A DNA stretch of 64,000 nucleotides, taken from contig NC_059079.1 in the NCBI RefSeq assembly GCF_020497125.1, forward strand, positions 50,479,114 to 50,543,113, in the 5' to 3' direction. This document shows positions 21,147-33,735 of the stretch, piece by piece (the first letter of the stretch is position 1; each line of letters starts with the position of its first letter). Under the pieces are notes generated by a model, which did no database searches, had not been told where the DNA came from, and saw nothing but the letters and a program-made list of their open reading frames with translations. Both the position numbers and the translations under genes were made by a program. This DNA comes from Mauremys mutica. Its lineage: Eukaryota > Chordata > Testudines > Geoemydidae.

Positions 21147-22505
21147 TAGAACTAGCAGGGAATTTTTGACAGAATTTTTTTTTTGGTAGAAAATACTGAT
21201 TCATCTTAATTGAAACTTAGCAGGAAACTGTCAGTTTTGACCAATTTCTAGTTTAAAAAAATGGAAAAAAAGTTTGAAAATTGTCCAAATGTTGAAATTT
21301 AAACTAACTATAGTAAAAAGTTCAACATTGTTCCATTCTATGCATCCAAAGAAGTGAGCTGTAGCTCATGAAAGCTCATGCTGAAATAAATTTGTTAGTC
21401 TTTAAGGTGCCACAAGTACTCCTGTTCTTTTTGCGGATACAGACTAACACGGCTGCTACTCTGAAACCTAACATTGAAGCAAAACATTTTGAAATTATCA
21501 AAATAAAATATTTTGATTGATCCTTAACCAAATTATTTATGGATTGTCAGTTTCTGAAAATTGTTGAGATTTATATTTTTTGTCTTCATTTGGGACAGGA
21601 GGTTTAAAAAACCCAATTGTTTCCCAATACAAGAAACCCATGTCCCACTCAGCTCTACTTCTAAATATGTCACAAAAAGCTACTCAAGGCTTTTGTAATG
21701 TTTACTTTTGAAACAATAAGATAATACATACTATGAAACAGTAATAATTAGAGCTGGTTAGCAATTTTCCATTAAAGTATATCTGTGTGAAAATTTCAAT
21801 TTTGCCTTTTTTCCCACTTTTCAGGTAAATCTAAACAAAATATTTAATTTCATATTTGGTTGAGCCAAATCAGAACATTTTGGTTTGTTAAATAAAATAC
21901 AAATATTTAATTTTGGGTCAATTTGAAAATAATCTGTGTCCACCTGAGCTGCCACAATGTCTTATGGGAGCTGTAGTTTAGATGTTTCATTCTCTCATTT
22001 TCCTCTACAGATTGAGCTCCTTGGCTGGACTACATTTCCCGTGGTGCACACAGTCTTACCTCTGATTGGACTGCCACAGTGTTTCATGATGATGCATTAT
22101 GAGAGATGTTTTTTGGCTGTGTACCCAGCTCATAGGGTAGAATGGGGATAAAAGGAACCTTAAATATAATTTTCATGAGGCACCATAGCAATACAGGCAG
22201 ACACAGAGTAATGGTGAACTTACCCAAAACCTGAACATTTTGATTTGGTTCAATAAACCAAAATGTTTTGATTCAGGTTAACCAAAACTATAGCTTCCCT
22301 GTGGCACCACTGCAGTCCACATAGACACAGTTCAATTTTGAACTAAGCCAAACAAAACATTTTGCATTTCCAATATAAATTATTTTGTAACTTTCCATTC
22401 CATGCAAAGTTTAATATTTTTACTTTTTGTTGATTTGGACAATAAAAATGCCATAATATTTGACATTTTCTGTAAGATGGAAATTCTAGATTTGACCAGC
22501 TCTAG
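21147..22505. repeat. AT-rich palindromic repeat family (one or two adjacent copies)
   Basis: Starts AACTAGCAGGGAATTTTTGAC and ends GATTTGACCAGCTCTAGT, which are inverted to each other. The interior is rich in TTTTGACAAATTT-like motifs and a GGACTACATTTCCC/GGGAGCTGTAG inverted pair near 21965-22040. A second start (AGAGCTGGTTAGCAATTTTCC) near 21751 suggests two adjacent copies. The same family appears at about 37775-38090, 46130-46480 and 50385-50942. Confidence 0.55.
21331..21469 (+). mobile_element. Short PLE 3'-end insertion, 139 bp
   Basis: Carries the widespread reptilian tail GAAGTGAGCTGTAGCTCATG, then TTTGTTAGTCTTTAAGGTGC, then GACTAACACGGCTGCTAC. It is flanked by a 7-bp direct repeat AACATTG (21324-21330, 21470-21476). 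Non-coding, nested in the AT-rich repeat. Confidence 0.8.
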
Positions 22506-23659
22506 TAATAACATTCTTACTTAATGTCTGCTTTCAACTAGATACAAAGCACAATGAATGCATTCTAGGCAACCATGCTTCTATTTTAAAAAAAAATGTT
22601 TCTTGAACAAAGGTTGTTATTCATGTAAAATATCGATATGCAATAAATGACACACAAAAAGAAAAAAAGATCAAATAACAAGGGTACAGGTTAACTTGTT
22701 TTTACTGTGTTTCAGACTGACACTTTTGCAAAGCCAAATTTTGAGATCATACATGTTTACAGTGTTAATGTTTATTTTATAGTTGGGGGGGAAACAAATG
22801 ATAAAGATGTTGTACAAACATTAGAAAAATGGAATTTGACATAGCAGAAACTAAAATGTGTTCTTCAAGCAATGCATCAATAAAACTAGCATGCACAAAA
22901 GCTGAAAAATATAAAAGCAATGCAGGTTATTTTTGCTCTGAGCCATTTCCAGAGTCTGTTTGGTCATATTGTCTTTCTCTTTGCAACTGTGCCTTACCAG
23001 TCCAGTCAGGGAAAAATGAAAGACATATTCACCCATGCTTAACAGTAGGAGTATAGTGCTAGAAGTGACTCAGATAATAAAGTCTGAATCTATTTTAATG
23101 TTTTCTCTTACCTGGTATTCCAGCTAAATGCTTGGTCTCTAAATTTCACTATCTGTAAATCACAGCAGTTCCAACCCAGAACAAGAACGTTCAGAATATC
23201 ATGTAAATCTCCAAAGACTATGTAACAAAGATGAAAGATGGTACACATCCACCCACACAGATAACAACTTAACTAGCAAAATAGCACCAAAAAAACCCAA
23301 ATCCACCCTGTATAGAGTACTAAAGTGAAGTCAGATGCAGAAAATTAGCTATTTACTTGACAGGGTTTCTTAGTAATGATGTGCAGTGAATAGAAAATAT
23401 AAACCAATTGTCTTTTTATGCCACTGAGTTTATAAGGTAACATTCCTTTGTGATTTTTCATCATACTGGAAATGTATATATCCATTGATATCACTCCAGA
23501 TGTCATCATCTGACATGTTAGAGATGTTTATAGTGTCTGAATTTGCTGCCACTATCAGTTTTCTTTGTCTCTTTCAAAGTGAAAAAATACAAGGTTGTAT
23601 TGATTGGGTTCTGATTCCTTTGTGTTATTAATTACTGTTATTATTTTTAACTTTTACAG
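22506..23659 (+). other. End of the last intron of the BRINP gene
   Basis: AT-rich sequence upstream of the exon, ending in a pyrimidine-rich tract and CTTTTACAG (23651-23659), a good 3' splice site. No upstream exon of the gene was found anywhere in 1-23659, so this intron is longer than 23.6 kb within the window. Confidence 0.75.
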
Positions 23660-24776
23660 ATCGTCAATCTATTGGCTAAACCGCATCCAGTCCTTTCTGT
23701 ACTGCAATGAAAATGGTCTTCTGGGAAGCTTTTCTGAAGAGACTCATTCGTGCACCTGCCCTAATGATCAGGTCGCCTGCAACGGGTTCCTTCCCTGCAT
23801 TGTGGGAGATGGCTCTGCATGTTTAACATGTGCACCTGACAACCGCACCCGCTGTGGGAACTGTAATACTGGATACATGCTGAGCCAAGGGCTTTGCAAG
23901 CCTGAAGTGGCAGACTCCACAGAGCACTACATTGGGTTTGAGACAGATCTTCAGGATCTGGAGATGAAGTATTTATTGCAAAAAACTGACCGGAGGATTG
24001 AAGTCCATGCCATTTTCATCAGCAATGATATGCGCCTCAATAGCTGGTTCGATCCCTCCTGGCGCAAACGGATGCTCCTTACCCTTAAGAGTAACAAATA
24101 CAAGTCTAGCTTGGTCCATATGATACTGGGTATCTCTCTTCAAATTTGCCTAACAAAAAACAGCACCTTGGAACCTGTTCTAGCAGTTTACGTCAACCCT
24201 TTTGGAGGCAGCCACTCTGAAAGCTGGTTCATGCCGGTGAATGAAAACAGTTTCCCAGACTGGGAGCGGACTAAGCTGGACTTACCTCTTCAGTGTTATA
24301 ACTGGACGCTGACTCTAGGCAACAAGTGGAAGACATTTTTTGAAACAGTACATATCTACTTGAGGAGTCGAATTAAGTCAAATGGTCCAAATGGCAATGA
24401 AAGCATCTACTACGAACCCCTGGAATTTATCGATCCTTCACGTAACCTAGGCTACATGAAAATCAACAACATCCAAGTGTTTGGCTACAGCATGCACTTT
24501 GACCCAGAAGCAATTCGGGACTTAATTTTGCAGCTGGACTACCCCTATACTCAGGGATCACAGGACTCAGCACTTTTGCAGCTATTAGAGATACGGGACC
24601 GTGTAAATAAACTCTCCCCGCCTGGCCAGCGTCGTCTAGACCTGTTCTCTTGCTTGCTACGACATAGACTCAAACTATCTACCAGTGAGGTGGTGAGGAT
24701 TCAATCCGCTTTGCAGGCCTTTAATGCCAAATTACCAAACACAGTGGATTATGACACAACCAAATTATGTAGTTAA
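23660..24776 (+). CDS. BRINP3: BRINP family protein, terminal coding exon (probably BRINP3)
   Basis: BRINP proteins are secreted or ER-resident neural glycoproteins with an N-terminal MACPF domain, induced by BMP and retinoic acid in neurons; they suppress cell-cycle progression when overexpressed. This exon encodes the C-terminal 371 residues. After the acceptor AG at 23658-23659 the first base completes a split codon, then SSIYWLNRIQSFLYCNENG. Next is a cysteine-rich EGF-like stretch (CTCPNDQVACNGFLPCIVG, then CLTCAPDNRTRCGNCNTG) and a long conserved C-terminal domain ending DYDTTKLCS, stop TAA at 24774-24776. N-glycosylation sequons NRT, NST, NWT and NES are visible. The MACPF exons lie upstream, outside the window. 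The open frame extends artificially to 23604 through the intron. Family membership is secure; paralogue choice rests on recalled sequence character and the gene-desert setting, so BRINP2 or BRINP1 is not fully excluded. Confidence 0.9.
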
Positions 24777-25160
24777 CCATCAATGTGAAGCACAACACAA
24801 AACCTTGAAGGAGTTTTTACAGTGCTTTTGTGGAACAGTTTATGTTTGGAAGAGTAAATTTAAATTGTCTTTTCAATATCTGTCTTATATCAGTCAATAC
24901 CATTGGATGGCAATTTACACACATGAACTTGCTGACAATGAATATATTATACCTGCAGTTTTGGTTTATGAATGAAATAAATACTGACACCAGTCTAGAA
25001 GACATTCTACTTTTTACAATAAATTTCATTTGTAATTTTATATGTTCCGTGGCAATGCTTTTGTGCATTACATCCTCTAGAGGGAACATAAAAGGATACC
25101 AATAAAATTTTGTAGCTGAACAGTTATTAAAAACAAATGCTGTGGGATTCTTTTTTTTTT
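24777..25160 (+). other. Likely 3' UTR of the BRINP gene with poly(A) signals
   Basis: Three AATAAA hexamers occur at 24976-24981, 25019-25024 and 25101-25106. The last is followed within about 50 bases by a GT- and T-rich stretch (GCTGTGGGATTC then a T run at 25150-25160), a plausible cleavage region. A UTR of 200-380 bases is inferred. Confidence 0.6.
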
Positions 25161-25793
25161 CCTTCACAAAATAAGTAATATCCCTGATATACTTTTGTGT
25201 GTGCAGTATATTAGAGGCGTGGGTGTGGAGAGGGTAGTCACAAATTATTTTTATATAAATCCTAGAAAAGCCAACAAAAATAGGAATCTTATATTATTCG
25301 TATGAGACACAAATTCAAATGTTCATGTCAAGGCAAACTGACAGCTGTGGTTGATGGCTCACTTGTCCTGCACCTGGGAGACTTGCTAAGGGCATGACTT
25401 TTTCAAGATACTGTACCATGGCATACAGATTCCCAGAGCTGTAGTACTGTGCATTTTAGGATGGACAGGATGCTAGTACTGGTGTCCTGTGGGATACAAA
25501 GTAATGAAAGGTTGCCTTGGTTACAGTATATGAGCAAATGAAAGGCTAGCTATCTTACTAATATCCAGTAGTTTACAGCAGAGAAATCCCTTTCCACTGA
25601 GAACAGGTTTAGTCTCCATAATTATTTGATTTACATGATTGCTTGCATATTTATTGAAGAATATGTAGAGAAAGACCACGAAAATAAATATCATATATCA
25701 AATAAATAAATATCATATTGCACGCCCCACCCCTTGCATATTATTTATATATATATATATATACACATACTATCTGTATTCTCTGTATGTGTC

Positions 25794-25830
<37 letters not shown>

Positions 25831-27670
25831 TCTGTATTTACCTACATCTATCTGCACAGAGGGTATCATGCATACGGACAGTTTCCATGAGTGCCTAAAT
25901 AACTTCCTTGAGAATGCCTACTACATAGCTTCAACATAGGTGATTTTTTTTCCAAGAAACCAAAAAGATGTTTGCCTGTGATAGAATCATGCCTCCTACT
26001 TCGTGGTTGTGCAGGGTTCTCTTGCAGTGCAGGGATTTGGAACCAAATAAGCATGTTTTTTCTGTAAATGTATCAAACCACCTGGCTGAAATCTAGTTTA
26101 GTTAGGAGAAAGTATATTTCATTACCCTGTTACTTTGTAAATTATTGTCACAGGTGTGTGTGCATTCGGTGAGGGTCAGAATCAGAACCTTGGGCTGTTT
26201 TACACCTTCTTTGGGGGGGAAATTGTAAAATGGCAAAGGAGCATTAGGTCTTTTTAGTTAAACCTCAAAGCAAGGAATTTTAGAATGAAGGAAAAGATAG
26301 TCCATTATCAGAGGGCTTTCAAATTCAACTCTGAAGTAACCACGATGATATCACTGGAGTTACAGCAGGGTTGCAGTTAGACAAGCAAACCTAAGAAATT
26401 ACAAAAACTTGAGCACATTGCCAACCAGTAGGGAAAATGACATTAATAAAACGTGGACAAGCTGCCATCTTTCAAACCCATATAACCCAGCTGTCTCAAA
26501 AAGGGTATCCCGAAATAATAAAAAGGGCTTAATTTCACCATTGATAGTGATTAAAAATGTATCTTTTATCTGGCAACAATGAAGAATGATTTGTGTTCAA
26601 CAAGAAAGCTTTACTATATCCTGCAGCAATGTAATAAGAATGTTGTGTGGGGTTGTGGCCTGTCAAAGGGAATTTGTTTATTAATAAGTTATGTACCCCA
26701 CAATACATCAATTAATTAACCTCAAGTGATCATACACAGTATGCAGTGGTGCAAGTGGATTTAACCCTATTGATTTTAAATGAGTTGCACCCACTTTTAT
26801 TAACACCAAATTTGTCTCATTGGCGTTAGGTAGAAATATTGAGAGGGACTTTGGAATGAAAACATAATTACATAAGAAAAATACTGGTGTACATGCAAGT
26901 ACAGAAAGGAAAAAAATGACCGATTGACATATACTAGAAATATCCTGATGCACCAGTTCATTTACATAGCAGTTTCATTCAGAATCACTAGGCTGTGGTC
27001 CTGGGTTAGTTTCTAGCTGAGACAGAGTAGCACAAACATCTCAATGTTTTGTTAAACACGAACAAAGAAAAGATAAGTCTCAGTCACTCTTGGTATTGGT
27101 AAGACATTTCTCATTCTGGACTCCCCTTCCTCAGATTTTCTCAACCTTTCCTCCTATTTTTACATGGCAAGTGTCATAAAGAAAGGGGTTTGGCCAATTT
27201 GATCCCGATTTTATTGTAATTACACCATAAGTTCATTCTGTGTCCCTTTTATACAGGGTAAGAAAAATCACCTAAAAGCAAACATCCCTTTTATGATGTA
27301 TTAAGTACACAAAAGGAAGAAATTAGGGCTAAAATGCATGAAAATTAGAAATCATAGGAACCATTCACTATTAAAGATCCCTCTCTCTAAGGAAAAGTCC
27401 TCTATTCCATTCTAAATGTTCTGAGTGTGATTCCCCCCCCCCCCAACATAGCAATGCTTGCTTAAAAAACAAACAAACAAACCCCTAATTTTCTCATTAT
27501 TTCACGTTTCTATAGTGCTGACAGCAACTTTTGGTTGACTTAACCCAGAGAAAAGGGGGTTGTACTATTCAATAACAATTTTAACTGATTTTTATTCAGG
27601 CTATGATTTAATACTACCCCCAGACCAGCTGGATCTGGATTCTTCAGGCCTTAAAGTGAAACCTAGTCAC
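25161..27670. other. Intergenic sequence with a TA/TG microsatellite
   Basis: No gene recognised. A TA/TG microsatellite lies at about 25744-25831 and a C run at about 27431-27444. Short open frames are dominated by these simple repeats. Confidence 0.5.
25744..25831. repeat. TA/TG/CA microsatellite
   Basis: Alternating TATATATA runs flank a short ACACATACTATCTG and TGTGTCTGTGTGTGTG segment. Likely length-polymorphic. Confidence 0.95.
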
Positions 27671-27673
27671 TAA

Positions 27674-27972
27674 GGCCTGGTCTACACTAAGGGGGGAGAG
27701 GGTCAAACTAGGGTACGCAAGTTCAGCTATGCGAATAGCGTAGCTGAACTCAAAGTACCCTAGTTCCACTGACTTACCCGTCCAGACGCGGCGGGGTCGA
27801 ACTCTGCGGCTCCAAGGTCGACTCCGCCACCGCCGTTCGCGGTGGTGGAGTTCCGGAGTCAACCGGAGCGCGCGGTGAGTTCGAACTATCGCGTCTTGAT
27901 TAGACGCGATAGTTCGAACTCCGAGAAGTCGAACTCACCGTGTCGACCCGGACGGTGAGTATAGACCTACCC
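27674..27972. mobile_element. Harbinger-type MITE with multiple internal hairpins
   Basis: Starts GGCCTGGTCTACACTA after TAA and ends GTATAGACCTACCC before TTA. The interior is GC- and CpG-rich, unlike its AT-rich surroundings, and folds into successive hairpins, including a perfect 20-bp stem (27877-27896 with 27902-27921, loop TGATT) and GTTCAGCTATGCG/CGTAGCTGAAC at about 27720-27749. No coding capacity. Confidence 0.85.
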
Positions 27973-27975
27973 TTA

Positions 27976-30525
27976 GTAAAACACTTTTCTTGATTATAGG
28001 CAAAATCCTTCCTTTCAGGGACTAACCTCTTGGCAATCTGATCCCCAGAGCATTAAACTAGTAATTTAAAAGTGATTCACTCTAAAGTTTCTCTTCTCAC
28101 CGACTGCCATGTTAAAACCTAAGAACATCTATTTTGATTATGTATAAATTTGCAAAGCAAATGTATAATGAATGTATAGTTTGAATAAAATGAAACAGAT
28201 CAGTGAAAAGCAAGCGAATGAAGAATGCAAAGAAAATGGAACTTTCCTTATCAAATCAGGAAGCAGCATCTTTGGATGGTGTCCTTTCACAATCAGTACA
28301 ATTAAATCTGTTAGTGTCTTGCATATGCAAAAGTGTTTAAACCCTACAGGAAGATGCATAAATAATTTCCTAATATTACTTTTCTAGGGAAGCAGTTCCC
28401 AGATTTGCCACAGGGAACTTTTGGGAATGGGAAGCAGGTGGTCTCTGAAGTAAAAAAAATTAACGGGGAGGTGGTTCACAAGACAATATTATTATTAAGA
28501 GATGGACCTCTCTGTGAAAAGATTTGGGAACCACTGTCACACATAATCTCAGCAATCCCATGAATATACCAGTAACTGTTTTTGAAATACCAATGAAGTC
28601 CTTTAAAAAAAGCAAAAACAATTTTTTTTTAGTTCCATTATAATATAGAAATCAATTCTGGTAGAAACTCTCTATTGTGTGGGGACAGTCTGCTTTCATG
28701 TTTTGGCAGTTTTGTGTAAGTACAACCTAAAGGGAAATTCCTTTTGTTGAATGTCACATTGGGAGTATGTGGGGGTAGGGGAGGAAGGAGCCATATCTTA
28801 CTTTTGATGTACCTGTTTGCAATTCTGGTCCCTCAAGGCATAGCTGACACCATTAAATATGTTTTTAAAGTCACATTTGAAAGAGAGACAGATCACCTAG
28901 TGTAAAAAGCTAGGCATAGTTCATTTTTCTGCTTTTTATACTGTACACCATCACCTGATGTTGCCAAAGGGAGGCTGCCAATGAAAATAAATGATAGTGC
29001 AACTCTTATTTACAAAACTAAGGAGAGACATTTTTAAATCCCAAGCAACAAGTGCAGGTGGGAAGCCCCTACCAAATCATTTTCTAACTTTTCTAAACTG
29101 ACTGAGGTGCTGAAGCTCCACCATGGGATATAGGGATGGCTAGACTCTCAGATAAAATATAACCTTACAGAGATCCTATGTTCAAACAAAAAAAAGGGAG
29201 GAATAACAATTTAGATTCCCAATCCAATAGGAAATATTGTCACAGGACACAACCCTATGTAACAGCAGCACAGCATGTTCTTATAGAAGAAATGGGCCAT
29301 CATTATAGATGTACACAAACACTTCTACTCAGTCCTTGTGGATTCTCTTCCCCCTAATGTTGCAGCTCAGGCAGAGCTTTCAAAAACTAATGTCCCTGAC
29401 TCTTTGCTGTAATGCCCTGCACTCCTCAGCTCACCTGCCTCTGTTGTTATATTTGCCGTTATAAAAAAATAGAGAAAGACAAGGACACAATAGTAGCACA
29501 TGCATCCATGCCAACAGAGGCAAACCTACAAGTGACTATAGATGTAAAAATCAAACTGATAATGGTAACATATGACTCTTTCGACAGATACAGGAAGCTG
29601 CTAACTCCCATAGAGTTCCTATAAGACCTCCTTTCCAAGTTAGGAGAGGCATTCTCAGACATTAGTCCAACCAAGAGGAGCCCAATTAAAGTCCAGAATG
29701 TTTTGTTGTGAGAGTAGAATCCCACACTGACTTGAGGCGTGTAGGGTGGGAGCAAATTGCAGCAGCCAGTCTGGGAATGCTAACTAGGCTTGCCAATACA
29801 AACCATCATTAGATGGAAGTTAGCCAAACAGTTCGAGAGTGTTCTTTTGATTCTGTTCAATAAACACGAGTGGACCCTGTACCCAGATAACATGGTGATG
29901 GTCAAGGTTTAAATGCCTGGAATGGAATAGAATGGACCACTATAGTGCTGTGTGTTTCAGATCATATTGTCATTACTGACACAGAGATCAGACTTGAGAT
30001 TAGGAACAACTTCATAAATGCCTTTTCCAGTAATATTTTTAGAAGATTTAAGTACGATTTTGCAAAAGGAAAAAAGGTAACATGAATTGCTATTTTTCTT
30101 TCTTAACAATATAGTTCCCACTCTTTTCCCTTTTAATCTTTTTATTGCATGTTTTATTTTTAAATTGGATTTTGTAGGGTTATATGTGACTTCAGAAAGC
30201 AGTTGAATAATGGTTTAAAAACTCTGGTGCTGAAGTAAGGTGGAGTACAGTGTTTTAAATACCAATCCAACAAGCTCTGTCGAGTTATGTTAGGTCTTTG
30301 AAATCTTATTGGGTTATGAACAATATTTTTTTTAATGCTTTTGAAACATTCGTTATGTGACTGGATTTTCTCAGCTAGTGATGAATGAATTTGGGGGAAA
30401 ATATTCACAACCATATTCACAATTTGTAATGGGATTTGATCCAATTATGTTCAGGGCTCTTTTTATTTCATTTAACACAAACAATCATGTAATTGGACTG
30501 TGTTTGCATAAATGTTTCGGGGAGT
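27976..30525. other. Unassigned intergenic sequence
   Basis: AT-rich, with no gene recognised. It contains one old hAT fragment, listed separately. Confidence 0.45.
28393..28536. repeat. Old hAT-type MITE fragment
   Basis: Starts CAGTTCCCAGATTTGCC and ends GATTTGGGAACCACTG, imperfect inverted ends of the amniote CAGTGGTTCCCAAA family. No matching target duplication remains, consistent with age. Confidence 0.65.
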
Positions 30526-30527
30526 GT

Positions 30528-31035
30528 GATGGGGTGTACATACCCCACACTGGGCAACAAGGATTTAAGGGTTTATTTTGGTCAGCCAGTTCAGCTCTGC
30601 CACACCTGCAGCAAATGCTCCATCTGCTGGTGGAATTAAAAGGCAGGTAAGTAGACCCGCAGCTCCAGCAGCACAGTGAGAAGTCAAAAGGCTCTGACAT
30701 AGCTGCCCAAACGGGCTCTGCCTGAAGGAAGGGAGGACCCACCCCAGACACGGAAGTATCCTGTGGACCCTGAATGTTGGCAACCCTCTCTTACTTATTT
30801 TGGTGTGGACTTCCCCACCAGGGGTAGGCTGTGGACTAAACTGACCCAGGGGGATGAGAGGAAAAGGCCCAAGGAGGACAGCCTTAAGCAGCCTTGGTTG
30901 CCAGATCACTGGTAGCCCAAAGGGCCCTGGGTTAGAGCCTGGTGAAATGGGAGGGCCCGGAATCCCCTTTCCACAACCCCTTTGGCAGTTGGGGTTGTGG
31001 TCATGATCACTAGGCCATGCTCCCCAACCAGATGC
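30528..31035 (+). repeat. Interspersed repeat, possibly LTR-like
   Basis: Begins TGTGATGGGGTGTACATACC followed by CCACACTGGGCAACAAGG, a start I associate with a dispersed reptilian repeat, and is more GC-rich than its flanks up to about 31035. TG at the start hints at an LTR, but no paired end or target duplication could be shown. Confidence 0.35.
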
Positions 31036-33166
31036 AGAGGAGCTTTTACCACTATAGATAGGAGCATTTATATATAAAAGGCATATCTGTGTGTGAATAC
31101 ACATACTTTATTCATCGTTGAAATGCTGACCCAGCCGCCCAGCATACAGTGGCTGGGAGTGTGTCAGGAGGCAGAAAAGGATGAGAGGAATGGGAAGGCC
31201 ATTGTTTCCAAGCAAACTGAGTGATCATACAGCTGTAGCAGGAGAGAAGGGGTGTGGCAGGGAAAGTGCTAGAGCGGCAGAATGGTCTCTTGCATGTGAC
31301 GCTGCACATGTTCTAATCTCACAGCATGGAGCAGCTCCCTTTAGGAAGTAAGGATGACAGCCACAGAAGCAGCAAAGTAGGTAAATGTAGGCAGCTGCAA
31401 TATGGCAATGGAGAGATCCTTTCTGCAGTTTCATTTGACAAGCAGATGGCAGAAACCAGGATTGTGGCTCATGATGGGGAAATCACTCTGATGAATGGGG
31501 CTGTGCCCTGGATAGTGTGATAGAGGGCTCCTGCCAAGAGACTGAGAGGTTCTTCAGGGGCAACAGGAACACAGCAGGAGACGCTTGTGCAAGGCTTTAA
31601 GCAACTGTAAGAGGGCCAGCACCTATTTTTCTAGCTGCAGCAGGGGACCAAGTGCATCAATAAAAAGTAATAAATTATAATACCTAGCTTTCCTACAGTG
31701 CGTTTGATAAGTATCTTTCCAAGCACTTTACAAAGGAGATCAGCATGATTATCCCCATTTTACTGATGGGGAAACTAAGGCATGAAGTGGAGAATTGAGT
31801 CACGCAGCAGGCCTATGGCAAAGCCACTTATAGAACCCAAGTTCCCTGAATCATAGTCTAGTGCTCTATCTACTCAACTATGCTGCCTCCCCTTTAACAG
31901 TCTGTTATCATTTCTGGCTGGACTGAATGATACCACAGAGATGAAGAATACTCTGAATCCACATGCAGCTGAGGTGGGACATACTGATACTGCTGCTCTC
32001 TGGGAAGTTGGATTGAATACAGACGCTTCTTCTAATGAAAATTAGCAACAGGATACATCCCTCGCTGCTGGGGCTGGGACAGGTTACTGCTACTTCTCCT
32101 GCTCTCAATTGCTTGAATGTGTGTCTGTGTTTTACTGCACCAAATTGATGCAAAACAGAGCTGACTGACAGTTATGATCCGCACAAAGGCCGTCATAGAT
32201 GACTAAATCTTTATACACACACTGAGACCCATAAATTAAATTAGAGATCTCTGCCAGCAGAAGAATTTCCTTGAGGCCTTTCCTTGAGGGTGTCTCTCAA
32301 ACATTAGCACAGAAACACAGGGCTAGATTGTGCCTAGTCCTAACATAGCTATAGGGAAGAGAGAAAATAAGCTATTGTGTGGCTTCATGAGGGCTTCCAG
32401 GACAATGTCTTCTGGCACCTGGAGGAACACAGTATTGATGCTCTTCACTCTGGGAGCAAGGGGGTAGGAGGAGCCATGCTTCTATTCCCTCCCTTCCTCA
32501 TGATACCTGATTGCAGTTGGTTGGATATGTGGGGGAAGGATGTTGTACCTCATATAGGATATTGCCTACTGTTCCTCCTTCAATGCAACATTATCCTTGG
32601 AAAGACTTGTGCCTGTTAGGTGTGTTTCTGAGACCATGGCCCACAAGGCTTTCCCTGGAAGTGTCTCCATCCATTGCACATTGCTTCATGGCACAACTTA
32701 ACTCAAACTGCCAATGTGCTAAATGGAAATAGTGCTAAATAAAGTTGGTGATACTAGTGGAGGATGAGGTGGTGACAACGATGCTGTTAATCCCTGAGAC
32801 CCAGCTACACTAATGATTACATCTCTAGCCATGATATGCCAATAGAGACAACCTCTTCGTCATAAAGCCCAGGACAAAATATTAGAGAGCCAGAGCTAAA
32901 ATGGTTATGGTCATGGGGTTTAGCTATGGACAGAGCTTCCTCAAATGAGATCAGACTAATCCAAAGGACTGTATGACTGCTTTGCTGCAAGAACCTCCTT
33001 TTTCAGAAAGTCTGTGCATCACAACTAGATTGATGTGAGAAGGGGAAGGGAAGAGGAGAAGAAGAAATATAAAACTGTAGATGCATATTCCTATACCAGG
33101 GAAGGGAGTAGAGCACAAGAGTCTGAGGTCCAACAGTGACCTTAACATGCATATCTAACTAACTTT
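31036..33166. other. Intergenic sequence with one MIR-type SINE
   Basis: No gene recognised. The MIR-type copy at 31675-31905 is listed separately. Confidence 0.45.
31675..31905 (+). repeat. MIR-type (CORE-SINE family) copy
   Basis: Contains the conserved phrase TTATCCCCATTTTACTGATG then GGGAAACTAAGGCA, AGCAGGCCTATGGCAAAG, and AGTGCTCTATCTACTCAACT, in the order found in MIR-type SINEs and related L2 tails. Confidence 0.75.
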
Positions 33167-33732
33167 GGAAGCATATCTACACGTGTGGCAGCATGCAGAG
33201 TTCAAGCCCTACATGTGCAGTGACTCACTGCAGTGAAAGGCAGGCTGTGTCCACACTTGTCTCAGAAGTATGTAGCTATATGCCTCAGTGAAAGGCTTTG
33301 GAAGCAGGGAGGCAGTGGGAAAAGGCTCTAGCAGCTCCCCACAGCCAGAACCTTTCACTGTGAAAAGAAAAGGCTCCGGCGGGAGAGGGCAGAGGGGAAA
33401 GGCTGTGGCAGAAGGTAGCTGCAGGAGCCTTTCTCCACTGCCTCTCACCCTTGCTAGAGCTTTCCTTTCACTGGGGTGAGGAAAGGCTCTGGCAGCAGGG
33501 AGGCAAAGGGACACTACAGTGCTAAAAATAGCAGTGTAGATGTGGGAGGTATGGTTTGGGCATGTAGAGAGCTGTGTAGGGTTGGTACTTTGGTGCTTCA
33601 GGTGTATAGGGCACTCTCCTCGACTATACTCATCTAAGCCACTGTCTCACCATCTACACTGCTAGTTATACCTGTGCTAGCCAGACAGGCACTGTCTGTC
33701 CTCTAGGCACTGCCATAAGAGTAGACATAACC
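33167..33732. mobile_element. Harbinger-like MITE with internal minisatellite
   Basis: Left end GGAAGCATATCTACACGTGT and right end AGAGTAGACATAACC followed by TTA. Between them, AAAGGCT(C/T)TGGCAGCAGG-type units recur in both orientations (33290-33500). Ends are degraded and approximate. Open frames here are artefacts of the GC-rich repeats. Confidence 0.65.
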
Positions 33733-33735
33733 TTA

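Noticed and set aside
25718..25939. 73-codon open frame with Ile-Tyr repeats
   Set aside because: Translation of a TA/TG microsatellite.
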